From the NCBI GenBank assembly GCA_951230915.1, contig OX579635.1, positions 30,008,001 through 30,072,000 of the forward strand: a stretch of 64,000 nucleotides of DNA. The letters run 5' to 3'. Source of the stretch: Antitrichia curtipendula (lineage: Eukaryota > Streptophyta > Bryopsida > Hypnales > Leucodontaceae). Below, one piece after another: positions 35,037 through 46,001 of the stretch; the stretch's first letter is position 1; each line of letters starts with the position of its first letter. The notes beneath the pieces were generated by a model. That model was not told the origin of the DNA, did not search any database, and worked only from the letters and a program-made list of their open reading frames with translations. Position numbers and translations under genes: made by a program.

Positions 35037-37120
35037 TCATTTAGCATTGCTCGGACCAGTACCGCAGTCGATGTCGACCTCAGTGAATTGGCGATTGATG
35101 ATCACCGGAGTAAGCACTGGCCGTATACCCGTGAAGCCTGAACGAACCAAGGGAGGATGCATTCTTGCACGGCAATGACAGATCATCAGTTTCAGTGACG
35201 GCACTCTGCCACCGAAGGTCAGTTCCCATTCCCTTCTTTTTTTTTTTCCAAATATGGACTCGCAATTTTATGCTACCACGTTGTTCACACTGTACTTCTA
35301 ATGAAAGTGGTATCGTGGTCTGTGATTGGCAGCGGTATAACATGCTCGCACTGAAGACGTTGGACCCTCTCAAGGTAAAGTGACGACTCTCGTGACAAAT
35401 GCAGGAACACGGAAGTGAACTTCATTTCCTGTTGTGTATTGTATAAAGAGGAAGACTGTACGCAACTCTGACATCCTCAGTGCAACGTTGAGGATGTCCA
35501 GGTAAGACTTCTCTCACGCATGGCAATTTCATGATACATCGCACTTGAATGAAATGGAACTTAATTTTTTTCATGTTCAAGTTAGCATGTATAATTGCCC
35601 ATGCACGTGGCTACTAAAGCACAGCTATAACTTTCGAATGATTTGTGAGATTTCTCATGAAACACATAGCAGTTTGAAATTGCGTGACCTATACATGTTC
35701 TAAATGACTGCGTCAGTAGGTACATGCTCCTATTTTTAAAGAAAACAGTTTCGTTAGAGAATGCACATAACAGTTGTCCAAAAAACCTAGACAAAATGCA
35801 AGAACTCTGTCATGTACATTACGACAACTATTTTGCCGATATTCATTGCGGCATCAGAGGGGGTTTGTCTTGTGCAGGTACTAGCGTGGTCCTGTATAGA
35901 TCGAAATTTTTTTTTCGTAAAAGCTGTTCCATTCTGCAAAACGAAGACGGTATGCAAATTTGACATGCTATTTACAATGTTTAGAACGTCCAGGTTTGTC
36001 AGTTTACACGCACAGCAGTTTGCTAATTAAGAACAGCCACACCTAACGAAACAAGGTATGCATTCTATAGAACTGAGTAGGTGATTTTTGATATGCACTT
36101 GGCTTTCAGTACACAATTCTAAGTTGTGAATGCTTTGTCATCATACAGATGAAACACATATCTCATTCATATTTCTGTATCTCTGCATGTTTTAAATGAG
36201 CACATGGTTTTCTACATCCTCACGTCCTTAATTTAACGAGTTACAATAACGACTGGAAATCAAAGCTATCCGCATTTTTCACAAATATTGAGCTCACTTT
36301 ATTCTGTACATTTTGAGAACTGCTATGCCGCTACTCATTGAGCCATCGGAGAGGTGTATGTCTTGTGCAGGTTCTACGTGGATCGTCAGTGAACGGGAAA
36401 CATTCATTCCCAACCCCCCTTCATGTATAATTGGAAATTCAATGAAGAACTTACCTTGAATCGAAACGGCGGTGGGTCGGAAGGAGGTAGTCATCTGTGG
36501 ACGACCATGTTGATTCTCCATTGTTGTAGATGTATTGTGCATGTCCTCACAGCACAGAGCTTTCCAGAATTTGAGGGACAGCAGTTTGCAAAGTTCTCGA
36601 CGAACAACATACTCAAACGAACATATTTTTTCTTATGTATTCCAAAGAAGTAGCGAATTCACAATGATAGCAGAATTTAAGCTTACTCAGAACTGAAATT
36701 GCACTACTGAAATTCCTGCAAACTGCACTGTTGCATTGCTGAACACAAACTTGACAGGACCCAGCTTCCTGACTAGTACTCTTCCAGACGACGGCTCTGA
36801 GGATGCTTTTTTGGGAAACAGTGCGTACGTTTACTTTAAAGAGGGATAAGTGCTTTGGCGCTCCTTTCTTAATGCGACTATGAGCCCACCATGTAATTAA
36901 AAACGCTGTGTATAGTCCGAAATCTACATTTTCCCAAGAACTTCAATGTACTACACACGCCTAAAGAAACAATGGTGGGCCTGCACAAATATCTCAATTA
37001 CTGCCCATAACAATGTTGTTTGCACTCTGCCACATCAACAGCCAACTAGGTTCGGCTAAAAACTACTTCCCAAGTGGGAATGCACCACCTGTTTACTGCT
37101 CTAACAACGGTCCCTTGACA
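35037..37120. other. Non-coding right part of the Harbinger element
   Basis: About 2 kb with no family-related frame. It contains a poly-T tract near 35235 and short ORFs without similarity. It presumably holds the promoter of the SANT gene and the right subterminal region. Confidence 0.5.
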
Positions 37121-37214
37121 CCAAGTGGGAACATACCTTTACTCACATTTAGATTTATAACACTTGAAAAGCAAGGTTGTTTTTTGACATGGTTAGAGCT
37201 TTGGCGGTGAGGGG

Positions 37215-37960
37215 TTAACCCCTAAATGATGGACCCATGACCATTGATTTCAAACTCCATTGCCCATCACTCAATTTGATGCCATTTTGCAACTAGATAT
37301 GTATGAAAAATTTTATATTTATTTTTCAGAGATGAAATTACGTGTCTCCTTTACTTCACATCAAAATTTAGATTTTTTTGTAGAAAGCTGATTTTTTTGA
37401 GAATTTTTGAAGAGAATGTGAAGAAAAATCATAATAAATAGAAAATTATTTCAAAAAATCCGAAAATTTCACCATATGTGTATATTACAATGACAAACAT
37501 CATGGTGTAAACTCAATTTTCGTGTCATTCTATAATTAGAAAATAATAGACATTGAAAATACACCCAAAGTTCAAATTGCAATAAAATATGCAATATTAG
37601 GAATTTTTTCAAAATTCAAATTGGAATAGAAACTAGAGTAGATGAACTTCATTTTATTAGTTGGACTCAAACTCAAAAAATATCATTTTCGTGGAGAAAT
37701 TTCAGATTTAGAGCAAGGAACAATAACTTCCCAAAATACTCTAAAATAACATATTTTTTGATCCGTTTTTTTTAATAACTTCTCATTTCCATGAAGACAA
37801 ATATTGGAAAGAGTACAAACTCAATTGGATACTCTTCATAACCCAATATGAAAGGTCAACAAGGAAAAGGAAGATGAAAAAATGCTATTGAACTATTCTC
37901 AGCTCAACAGTAATGTCATCCAAACGCCAAAAACTGACGTCCTCGGCGTTCCAGGGTTAA
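37215..37960. mobile_element. Possible second TTAA-type element abutting the first
   Basis: It shares the TTAA at 37215-37218 with the previous element, continues CCCCTAAATGATGG, and ends near TTCCAGGG|TTAA at 37957-37960. Only the first few terminal bases pair, so the call is weak. The interior (about 740 bp) has no frame or similarity that I recognised. Confidence 0.35.
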
Positions 37961-38583
37961 AAAGGGTTCAGATGAGAAGTTAGGACAGCATACGAGCCAG
38001 CAAGCCAGATCGAGCTCAAAACCAATTTTTGCAATCCGGTCATCCTTGCCTTTTCAGAGCTTGACTTTCGATTCAGGGGTGGAAGACAGGTTACCTTTCA
38101 AATACCTCTGATAAATAAAAATTTTAAGAAGCCTGCACGTTCAGATTCACATCAGAAAGGTAAGGGGACGAAGAATCCAACTTGGTCGTAGAGCTCTGTC
38201 TCTCGCTTCGGATAATTCTGCTTGTTACAGTTCAGAAACATCACCCAGATGAAAACAGGAGCACGTTCATGAGCAGATAAAATAAATAAATTGTGAAGTC
38301 AACAAATGAGCTTCACAACAATTTCCTCCCTCTAATGGGCCAAACCCCAAAGAGAAGGTATTACATTACTTCTGCACAAAATGTCACGTTACACTGCTAG
38401 TCTAACTAGTCTCAATTGACATTCGTCATGAATATACACGGATGAAGTGTGTCTGTATCAAGTGCACCAATACGTTGCTCCATCACAGAAAGAATTAGTG
38501 AGAACGAGTGCTCATTCGTTTCCAACCTTGTAGAAGACGATCAGTAACTGCCACCAAACCTACTAGCAATTGCAATGCGCTGC
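37961..38583. other. 3' flank of the fibrillin gene
   Basis: No second gene was seen. It is less AT-rich than the repeat DNA and probably includes the 3' untranslated region of the fibrillin transcript. Confidence 0.45.
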
Positions 38584-40898
38584 TCAATAGAGTAATGGAC
38601 TCCCTTCTCTAAGTAGGACGAACAGGCTGCCACCATCCCCGCGTGAAATCCGAATGTCTTCATCAAGAAAGGTGGTCAACAACCAGGACTGCGCCCGGTC
38701 TGTTTGGATTGGGAACTTCAACGGCGGTTGGCCAGAGAGAGTTCTAGCTACTGCTCTTGCAACCTCTTGGAGAGGTTGCAACAATCCCCGAGCGGGCGTC
38801 AAGTCGATATTCTGCCCAAATACATCCACGCTTGCAGGAACCTCAATGGACTCCGTCAGCTTCGGAGCCCCAATGACTCCCTCCTCAAATTTCACCTGCA
38901 GACATTCAAATCAAACCGATCAACTACCAAACAATGTATATGCATAACTAGTTGTTACTAATTTTTCCCGACACCAAATGTTTCCTACTTCTGGTAAAGG
39001 TAGCAGCACTTTAATCGGACAGTGTACCCAACTCGGCCAAAATGTGCCCAAGGTAAATTCTAGGGCAAGACCGTACCTCTACAGGACGTGTTGATTATTT
39101 TCTAGAAAATCACAGCACACATATCGTAGAGATACATTTTAAACTTAGAATGTACAGCCTCGATACATTCGAGCTTCCCATTTACAGTATATCTACCTTA
39201 GTAATCTCAGGCAAGTAGAAAAAACAGAGGTACTACCAATCTGTTTGTAAAGAGGTAGTTCCCAAAAAGTAAAGCTTCACTTCCAGCTATTCCTGAGAAT
39301 ACCCTAAACCACAGAAAAATTTACCTTGGTCTCAATCAGACAATGGCAACGTTCAGCTTGGTGAAAACTAAACATCTGCATTACATGCAATTAGAAAAAA
39401 AACGTATGTAATACCTGAACCCGCTTTGGACTACGAATTTCAAAGGAAGCAGAGGCGCTGAAAGATGTTGAAGTCAAAGGTCCTTCGAACGACACATTGT
39501 TTTCCACAGTGAGTGCCTGGGTATTTATGGTCTGTGAAATCTCACCAACGGTCACCAATGGCAGATTTCCCGCAGCCAACAATGGATAAAGCTCAGAGTA
39601 CGAGGTATAACTGTCACACCAGCAGAGAAAGCATGAGTTGCAATGACCAGATTAAATTGACGCTACATTCTGAAATTTTCTTGCAAACATGTATATACCA
39701 AAAACTTTCACAGTTCTAAAACTAAAGTATGCTTCATGTACGCTGTCTCTTTTGGTGTAGGGAAGAAGACGTACGCCAAAATCCACTTTCCATCCAAGAG
39801 ATTTAGGGCTTCGTTAGGAGCAGGGGTAGGATTCTTCGCTTCCAGCTGCGAGATGAGCTCAACAATCTCAGCACGGGAGTCACTGCTGGCTCGTAAACCC
39901 CTCTGCGTACCATAAAGAGAATCAATGAGCTGCTGCTTCAGATCTTCCACATCCTCATCAGCTTCATACTGTTCCTCGGACCCTGCCGCATCCAAGGTAC
40001 CATCGTTGAGAGCTTCCACGTAGCCTTCGTCAATGGAGCCTGCCGGGGGCTCCAAGAGAACCGCAACCTCTTCTTCACCCTCAGCCGAATTCAAAATACC
40101 TGCGATTTCGGGCTCCTCACCTCCAATTTTCTCTCCCTCCTCACCTCTGGAGAAATGTACAATTTCGTGAGACCAATCGATAAGACAAGCACTGCAACTC
40201 ATCTTCTTTCACCACATGAGACATTTTAACACAACCGAGGACATCTCAAAGCGTATGGTTTCCAACTCACCGATACGCCAGAGGCACATAGATTGACTCA
40301 AAGCCCTATAAACCAAGTTCAAAGCTAAAACCCTTCCTTTCAATTATTGCGAGATACACTTATTGTTTTATATCACATTTACCAACCTAAATTAAAAAAA
40401 CTCAACCAGAATAAACTCCCTTCTATTCCTAGTCCTCAATAAAAAGAAGCAAAGAAAAAATCTTCTCTAGTCAAAATTGCGATAGAAAACATTTAGTGCG
40501 TCTCACAGAAATTGAAATAGACGGTGCACTTAATTCGATCGCAGGCCTTCAATGCAGGAAGAAAGAGAGAAAAGGCTAGGTTCCACCCCATCTCTACCAA
40601 AAACTAAACCACAAATGCAAAAATCACACAATGCGTGCCCCAAGAGATAAGAGCGAAACACATACTCAATCTCGCCTCCTACGGCAGCGAAGAGAACAGA
40701 GCTCCGCCGTCTGAAGCCTCGCGGCGTAGCTTCCCAGAGCGTTGGCTTCACAGCCACCACCGCAGGTCGCGTCCGACTCCTGCAATTAGCCGACACACTG
40801 CTCGTCCGGTCCACGCACTGTGCCCTGGGGTTCAAAGCGAACTGCTGCGAGGCCATAACTCGCGTGGAGGTCGCCGCCATGGCCATGGCCATTGCCAT
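38584..40898 (-). CDS. FBN1: Plastid lipid-associated protein, fibrillin FBN1/FBN2 clade
   Basis: Four exons on the minus strand: 40898-40666, 40146-39775, 39610-39415, 38895-38584. Phases agree and the product is 370 residues. The N terminus ([20 protein letters not shown]...) is Ala/Ser/Arg-rich like a plastid transit peptide, then an acidic linker (residues about 80-145). The PAP/fibrillin domain follows: [87 protein letters not shown]. The exon 2/3 junction uses GC|GTACGT, which restores the conserved [10 protein letters not shown]. Fibrillins coat plastoglobules and bind lipids. The start is the first ATG of the MAM run; an upstream in-frame ATG at 40970 is less likely. The symbol denotes the clade, not proven orthology. 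Confidence 0.92.
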
Positions 40899-41185
40899 TG
40901 CAGCCGTCACTCGACCAATTCCACGAATTCCAAAATCAGGTAGGTTCCCCCTGTCTCCTCCTGAATGCAAACTTCTAGAGGAGTGGCCGTGAAGGCTGCG
41001 CTAAGTGAAGTCAGTGAGCTCTGGCGCACATTGCAACGAAGATTGTAAGTTAGCCAGTGCTGCAGAGCAAAGACAACAAGTCATTGGGGAAAAGCGAGAA
41101 AGCACGTAGGGACGTTGTTCATTTTCTCCTCGGGAGGCTGCATGACCGCTTCTTCGTCGGAGCCGCGCGGCAGGAATACTGGCCC
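40899..41185. promoter_or_regulatory. Head-to-head intergenic region (probable bidirectional promoter)
   Basis: It lies between the leftward fibrillin start and rightward transcription units (candidate gene at 41186 and amidase at 42106). There is no clear TATA box. The positional inference is that both sides initiate here. Confidence 0.4.
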
Positions 41186-41881
41186 ATGGCGATGCCACGT
41201 CGCCGCAGGGTTCCTCGTCGTGTCGATGTCGTGTCACCGGACTCCGTCCTCCTCATTGGAAAACCCGGCCACCGCCAACAAATTTTGCATGCATTGTTTG
41301 TTGATCAAATTCCAACCTGTTACTCCCTAAAGCGGAGGTTGAATGTCGTTGAGCACAGGCGACCAGGAGACGGCGTCCAAAAGACGGTAAGTTTGAGCCC
41401 TGGTCGCTGGAACAGAAGATCGTCGTATGCACTCCGGGGCAGCCATGGTCGACCATAGTCGGTATCAATAATCGTTTACTGCCTGCCTCCCCACACCCTG
41501 GTACGCTTCTTTTATACTTTGTGCAATTCGATGAGTTACAGTATCTGCGCTGTGGTGGCAGAATTGATTATGCATTCCACTGTTTTGGAAGAGGAGGCAT
41601 CTTTGAAGTTGAGATTGGGGTTTCGAAATGCTCTCGAATGTGGAAACGGGAGTCGAGTTCTGTGATTGAAACAGGGGTAAGTTTGATCTTTAGGTTTGAT
41701 TTTGATACATTCTCGTAGAATATTCATCTTCGGAATTACCAATTCAGCTATACGTTGCTTCTGGTAAGGCTGTTCTGTTATGGTATTCCAATTGCAGGGC
41801 TACCGACGTACTTATACGAGGATTGCAGTTGTGACAGTCCATTTCCATATCGTCCAAAACGAGCACAGACGATCGTGTTAA
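41186..41881 (+). CDS. Unidentified small three-exon gene candidate
   Basis: Exons 41186-41386, 41542-41676 and 41798-41881 have good donors (ACG|GTAAGT, GGG|GTAAGT), AG acceptors and all phase 0. They encode about 139 residues starting MAMPRRRRVPRRVDVVSPDS and ending TVHFHIVQNEHRRSC. I do not recognise the family; VLLIGKPGHRQQ is faintly P-loop-like but lacks a proper Walker A. These exons could instead be 5' untranslated exons of the amidase transcript just downstream on the same strand. Confidence 0.35.
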
Positions 41882-42105
41882 ATGTTGCGAAGACCGATTT
41901 AGCACGACTGTTTAACGAGACTTGTCTATGCGATTTGAGGTCACGTGGTTTTTTCTACGAATTCGATTTGTACGGAGACGCAAATTGATGGCCGATCAAC
42001 GCATACTCTACCGAGTTGTCGACCTGAGCTTGTGTTTTTGAGTTTTTCTGGAGATACGGAGGACAGCAACCTGAGTCCATCATAGCAAAAATCGACTGTT
42101 AGACA

Positions 42106-45100
42106 ATGGCCGAATCAGGTGTTGAAACAGGGAAGGATGGAATAGTACCAAGAAGCTTGTAAGTTCCGCACTCAGCTACACCACCTTCTTTCTCTGGAAA
42201 AATCTAAATGTATCAATTTTCTGTGATGCTACGCTTGTAAGTGATGGATATGTATCATTTTAACGACTGTTGAATTCTGCGTTTGCTCTCGGTTTGTTCT
42301 ACCATGATAATTCTATCGCTAGTGTGTTTCAGGGAAGGGGATGAAGTCCAACGTGCGGTTAGAGCTACAGGAAATCTCTTATTTCCATGGAAAGATGCCT
42401 TTGGAGCGTTTATGTCCTTCTTCAGGCTGCTGCCCCCGGAAAACCTATCTGCCTCGGCTACTCTTGCCGGCTTGACTTTTGCCGTGAAAGACATGTAGGA
42501 GTCCGCACCTCTAACTTCAGATTGTTTTGCTGTAAGATGGTGACGAGTAGTTGTTTTTGGAGGTCATTATGCTTGGAGTACTTATGCGTGTTTTGACAGA
42601 TTTGATGTGGAGGGACTTGTTGCTGGCTTCGGCTCCCCGGATTGGGCAAGAACGCATGAACCTGCCAAACGAACTGCACCAGTAATTCAAGCTTTGCTGA
42701 ATGCAGGTGCTACATGCAGCGGGAAAGTCTACATGGATGAGATGGCATACAGGTAAGACTCAAGGATTATGAAGACACTGCTTGTCTTTTGCATTGGGGT
42801 AATCAGCTACCATTAGTCCAGCCAGCTAGCAAAATATTCGATTGTCGGTATAAACTTGTTGGTCACATGGACTTTGAAAGTTTTTATTAGCTATGAAGGT
42901 GACATGATCCCAGACGTGGCGTTCTATGGTGATTCATGGGGATGAAAAATCATATACTTAGGCATCTAAGCAAAGAAGTCGTGGAGTTCTGCACCAATTG
43001 CATAATCGTGTTACCATCTTCTTATTTGGTTCTTCCATCTTCTCATCTGAGTGTGGTTTGTTTTCATTCTATTCGAAGCATTCTTGGACAGAACGCACAT
43101 TATGGAACACCGATAAACCCAGCCGATCATAGCCGGATGCCAGGAGGATCATCGAGTGGATCTGGCGTTGCTGTTGCCGGAAATTTGGTTGATTTTTCGC
43201 TCGGTGAGTTCATAGCCGTTTGACACAATGCTATTAGCTAATTGAATTTGACATTATTCGTGCCAATTTGTAGATTTGCGGAAGGGACCTTATTTTCTGG
43301 GTTCAAAGGACCTAGAGTTTTAAGCTGTACAGACTGCAATCCCTCTTCATCATTTATTCAGGAAAGCCTCTTACGGAATTTTTGGCTTTCAACAGGGACC
43401 GATACTGGAGGAAGTGTCAGGGTTCCAGCCTCCTTTTGTGGCGTTCTTGGATTTCGCCCTTCCCATGGAGGCGTTTCGGCAGTTGGTGTGACTCCAATGG
43501 CACAAAGCTTGGATACCGTTGGTATTGACCTCCCTTCCCTTCTATGATCGTCATTTCAAATGATATAGCATCGCGAACTTTGATCTGTTGACAAAAAGTA
43601 TCAGATCGATTAGAGTTCCCGCACTTAACTAGCTCTCACTAAGGTCGACGGCAAAAGCACAGTTGTACGGTGTGACTATAGTTTCATAGTTTCATCATAC
43701 TAAAGTGTAAGCGTGCATCCTCTTTCTTGAGATTAATGCCTTGTTGAGGACGCGAAGGTGAACATATGAAACAATTTCTCTAGTATGATTTTTTATCCAA
43801 TTTGAGAATTCTTCTAGTTTCATAGCGATTTCCGCCTCCCATCCATTCCCGTCAGACAATCACTTACCTTCGTAACGTGCAGGTTGGTTTGCAAGGGACG
43901 TTTCAATCCTTTGCAAAGTGGGTGAGGTTCTCCTGCATACTGTAGCTCCACAAGATCCGAGGCCAGGAAAGCGTTTTTTAATTGCTGATGATTGCTTCAA
44001 TATGTCAACCCATGCCAATGATAGGAGACTGGGCATCATTTCTAGGTCGATCACAGCATTATATGGAGGTATAGGTTCCTACGACTTTGTTATGTGACTT
44101 GTTTACTTCGCATTAACTATTGGAAATACGCACCAGGGCTGTGAGATTTTACGACCCAAATTATGTTTTCCTTAATTGTCTATTTCCTGGTTCAGCAGTT
44201 AATGATCTCTCAGTTGCGATTTTGATGCTGACAACGTTTTTGAACCTGAACAGGTCAAGCCTTGCAACATGTGAACATTGAGCAGTATCTAGCATTAAAT
44301 GTCTTTTCGTTGAAAGAATTTACAGAGAAGATGGGTGGAAACAATGAACTTGGGACATTGGAGTTACTTGACGATGTCTACACACAACTTGTAAGGTAAT
44401 GTGGCTACTGGATCTCAAGCAAACCGATACGGAATGTACTGATTAATGAGTTTCAGGATTCAATTTCAAACATTACTGGTTTAAAATGCAGATGGGAGTT
44501 CAAGATGAACTACGAAAAGTGGGTCACTGTCGAAAAGCCCAATCTGGGAGACGAGACGGCCATCCGTGTTAACAGTGCGATGAACACATCCTCGCAATTG
44601 ATGACTCTAACTTTGCAAGTGAAGGAAGAGACCAGACATGCCATCAACGAACTTTTGAAGGTAACTCTTTTCGCGCTACTGTAAACTTTTGAAGGAAGTT
44701 GTGAGAATTTATTGAATTTGTGAAGTAGGGCGTTGATGTAGTATTCAGTTTTAGGAGCAATGATCTGTACTGCACTCACGGATGTGTTGTGGGCTATTAA
44801 CCAGGACGATGTTATACTCGTAATGCCAACAGTTCCGGGGCCTTCACCAAAACTAAATGCTGAAGGAGAGGCACTTGAGCGATTTAGTGCTAGTGCATTC
44901 GCTCTTCTAAGTGTTTCTGGTCTGGCTAGTTGTTGCCAGGTATAGTTCCTGCATTTGGAGTGGAGTAATCCTTTCTGTCTGAATGGTGGGATAAAATGCT
45001 GATGTCGTTGTCAAGTGCCATAAGTAAACGTTCGTAACTGTGTCTCTACAGTAACTGTCTACATGAAGTTTGTTAGGAAACATCTTGCCGAATCCACACT

Positions 45101-45302
45101 GTCTACTTAGCACGGTCTAATGTGGTCGGGTGGCTTGGTGCAGGTGAGCATTCCTACAGGTCTGATAGACTGTGGGCCCGTGGCAGTCTCTCTTCTTGCG
45201 AAACAGGGATCAGACCACCTACTGCTGCACACTACATCAGCATTATACCCCACCATTCAGACAGAAACTAATGCTGAAAGCATTACAGCACATGATGTCT
45301 GA
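42106..45302 (+). CDS. AMI1: AMI1-like amidase (amidase signature family)
   Basis: Ten exons: 42106-42158, 42333-42494, 42600-42752, 43079-43203, 43396-43521, 43883-44068, 44254-44395, 44492-44660, 44805-44939, 45144-45302. All phases fit and the product is 469 residues. The amidase-signature core is intact: LTFAVKDIFDVEG with Lys70, [20 protein letters not shown] with cis-Ser147, and [17 protein letters not shown] with nucleophile Ser171. The spacing (77 and 24) equals Arabidopsis AMI1 Lys36/Ser113/Ser137. AMI1 hydrolyses indole-3-acetamide to the auxin indole-3-acetic acid. TOC64 paralogs have a degenerate site and a TPR tail; neither is seen here. The C terminus ([20 protein letters not shown]) is complete. 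Introns are 96-361 bp. The exon 9 start (CCAG|GACGAT) was chosen because it joins ELLK to [12 protein letters not shown]. Substrate is inferred. Confidence 0.92.
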
Positions 45303-46001
45303 TGCGCGCCAGAATTTTCACCAGGCTGATGTATGGTTCTGGTTAGCTTCATAACAGTCAATAGATACATCAATAGCAAATAAAATCTAGGGGTTTGAAC
45401 TACACTAGAAATCTCTATTATGGGTTACACTGTTAATGCTAGCATGGTGTTATTGTGAATACGACAGGATGCTTCAAAAATTGATGACATCTTGTATCAA
45501 TGCATACTAAATTTTTGCCTTTAAATGGACTCTGGGGTTAAGATCCACCGGTATTCTAGGGGTTCAAATTTTATGAATTACATTTTCTAAAGATATACAA
45601 AACTCAACTTTATCCTAATTTGACTTCGTGATTGATTGACTTACTGTTTATGAACACATGCAAGGGTGAGAAACAAGAAAGTGGAGGGCTCTTCAATAAT
45701 CCAGACCTTAAGTTAGGCTGTTTGTTTGTCGTGTTTCTTACTGTGAGTTTGATCGTCCCACAATCAAAGAATGAGAGGAACCACAACACAAGAAATCGTG
45801 ATTTACCACTTCAAGGACAAGTCGCAGGGAGCCAACTCCTTTCTCTCTCCACATTCCTCACAGCAACTCTTTTGGGAAAGATCGGGTGGAGCACCGCGTC
45901 TGAACGTAACTTCTTACTTGTTGGATTCAGGATTTCAGGATTTAGGGTTTTTAGGGTTTAAGGTTCATGCGCAGCATTCCGTAGCCCCTCTTGCAGCTTC
46001 C
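45303..46001. other. Spacer between amidase and mTERF fragment
   Basis: Presumed amidase 3' region and mTERF leader. AGGGTTTTTAGGGTTTAAGG at 45944-45963 is a telo-box-like motif about 40 bp before the mTERF ATG; such motifs are common in leaders of plant housekeeping genes. Confidence 0.45.

Larger units (their letters stand above)
31059..37138 (+). mobile_element. PIF/Harbinger DNA transposon, 6,080 bp, TSD TTA
   Basis: The 18-bp terminal inverted repeats AGGGAGGTTCCCACTTGG (31059-31076) and, on the minus strand at 37121-37138, AGGTATGTTCCCACTTGG match at 16 of 18 positions. TTA lies at 31056-31058 and 37139-37141. Subterminal copies of the core occur at about 31212 (GTTCCCACTTGCTG), 31254 (GTTCCCACCTGCTG) and, inverted, 37070 (CCAAGTGGGAATG); these are candidate transposase-binding sites. 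It carries the two genes usual for this superfamily, a DDE transposase and a SANT/Myb-like protein, in convergent orientation. GC is clearly higher than in the flanks. Confidence 0.93.
30167..37218 (+). mobile_element. TTAA-flanked element (piggyBac/Sola3-like ends), split by a Harbinger insertion
   Basis: TTAA at 30167-30170 is followed by CCCCTCATCGCC. On the right, GGCGGTGAGGGG precedes TTAA at 37215-37218, so 11 of 12 terminal bases pair. Without the inserted 31059-37138 (plus one TTA), the element is about 0.96 kb. That matches the length of the copy at 55887-56855 and aligns with it along its full length in opposite orientation. No transposase frame is visible in the host part, so it is non-autonomous. 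Superfamily assignment rests only on TSD and TIR. Confidence 0.8.

Noticed and set aside
34189..35178. Plus-strand frames antisense to the SANT gene
   Set aside because: No similarity; explained by the minus-strand coding frame.
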